Shown here: positions 63,845 through 64,000 of the stretch, piece by piece
Numbering within the stretch: the first letter of the stretch is position 1
How the letters are laid out: each line of letters starts with the position of its first letter
Source of the DNA: Pseudaquabacterium pictum
GTDB taxonomy: Bacteria; Pseudomonadota; Gammaproteobacteria; Burkholderiales; Burkholderiaceae_C
Reading direction: 5' to 3'
Assembly: GCF_005403045.1 (NCBI RefSeq)
Contig: NZ_BJCL01000010.1
Coordinates: 124,001 to 188,000, forward strand
DNA length: 64,000 bases
Program-made: the position numbers and the translations under genes
The notes under the pieces: generated by a model
Seen by the model: only the letters and a program-made list of their open reading frames with translations
The model's database searches: none
Told to the model about the DNA's origin: nothing

Positions 63845-64000
63845 ATGAACACACCCAACACCTTGCAAGCCGACCGCCGCCGCCTGCTGCTGGGCGCCGC
63901 CGCCCTGGGCGGCCTCGGCAGCCTGGGCCTGGCCGGCTGCGCCAGCACCGCCAGCGGCCCGTCCATCGGCCGGGTGGTGGTGGTGGGCGGCGGCTTCGGC
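63845..64000 (+). CDS. Flavocytochrome c sulfide dehydrogenase flavoprotein, 3' cut by window
   Basis: Only the first 52 codons lie in the window. They show a twin-arginine signal (DRRRLLLGAAALGGLGSLGLAGC, Tat type) and then the FAD-binding start GRVVVVGGGFG. This is the pattern of the flavoprotein subunit FccB, which oxidises sulfide to sulfur in the periplasm with FAD and passes electrons to a c-type cytochrome. The upstream small cytochrome gene supports this. The rest of the gene runs past the right edge. Confidence 0.82.
   Translation, partial: MNTPNTLQADRRRLLLGAAALGGLGSLGLAGCASTASGPSIGRVVVVGGGFG

Overview
The window is a high-GC (roughly 70 percent by eye), densely coded chromosomal segment of a betaproteobacterium. 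It most likely belongs to the Burkholderiales, in the Leptothrix/Rubrivivax/Ideonella neighbourhood. That placement is an inference from the strongly GC-biased codons, the PEP-CTERM protein, the many LysR and ECF sigma genes, the Betaproteobacteria-style tRNA-Arg(CCG) and the sulfur-oxidation genes at the right edge. I see no prophage, transposase, CRISPR array or plasmid gene. About 66 protein genes and one tRNA are supported. Most long antisense frames are GC-driven shadows of real genes.

Layout. 1-9.5 kb is a housekeeping and signalling mix: radA (one base short of its start), a small membrane protein, a PEP-CTERM surface protein, ilvE with a zinc-finger protein, a PAS histidine kinase, an ECF sigma/anti-sigma pair, purU and a YheT-type hydrolase. 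9.5-11 kb holds a DUF protein, a c-type cytochrome and tRNA-Arg(CCG). 10.9-19.6 kb is one seven-gene minus-strand catabolic operon: Baeyer-Villiger monooxygenase, epoxide-hydrolase-like hydrolase, feruloyl-CoA-synthase-like ligase, enoyl-CoA hydratase, acyl-CoA dehydrogenase, thiolase and SDR. 19.8-25.5 kb is signalling: a lone receiver, a NarL-type regulator with a divergent CHASE3 kinase, and a FIST sensor coupled to a GGDEF/EAL enzyme. 25.6-32.6 kb holds small metabolic genes, each beside a MarR or LysR regulator, with several palindromic operator candidates. 32.6-36.4 kb is a minus-strand group (CBS protein, fumC, a glycine-zipper/haloperoxidase fusion and a conserved small protein) in which fumC carries a one-base frameshift.

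36.5-43.1 kb contains a LysR regulator and a five-gene operon in the same order as E. coli ydcSTUV-patD: an ABC importer of the putrescine/spermidine type and gamma-aminobutyraldehyde dehydrogenase. 43.3-52.1 kb has a second ECF sigma/anti-sigma pair, an AmpG-like permease, an M48 protease, Crp/Fnr and LuxR regulators, a GloC-like hydrolase, truD and a DUF6544 protein. 52.2-58.9 kb has a P-type cation ATPase, a lipase-like hydrolase, and an aminotransferase translationally coupled to a DJ-1/PfpI protein, divergent from a GlxA/ArgR-type regulator. 58.9-61.5 kb is the 5-oxoprolinase operon pxpBCA.

From 61.7 kb to the right edge lies the start of a probable sulfur-oxidation module: a solo Rieske protein, a YeeE/YedE permease, a small cytochrome c and the start of a flavocytochrome c sulfide dehydrogenase flavoprotein. 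The most interesting points are the BVMO/CoA operon, the solo Rieske sulfur module, the fumC frameshift, the glycine-zipper hydrolase fusion and the DJ-1 pair around the aminotransferase.
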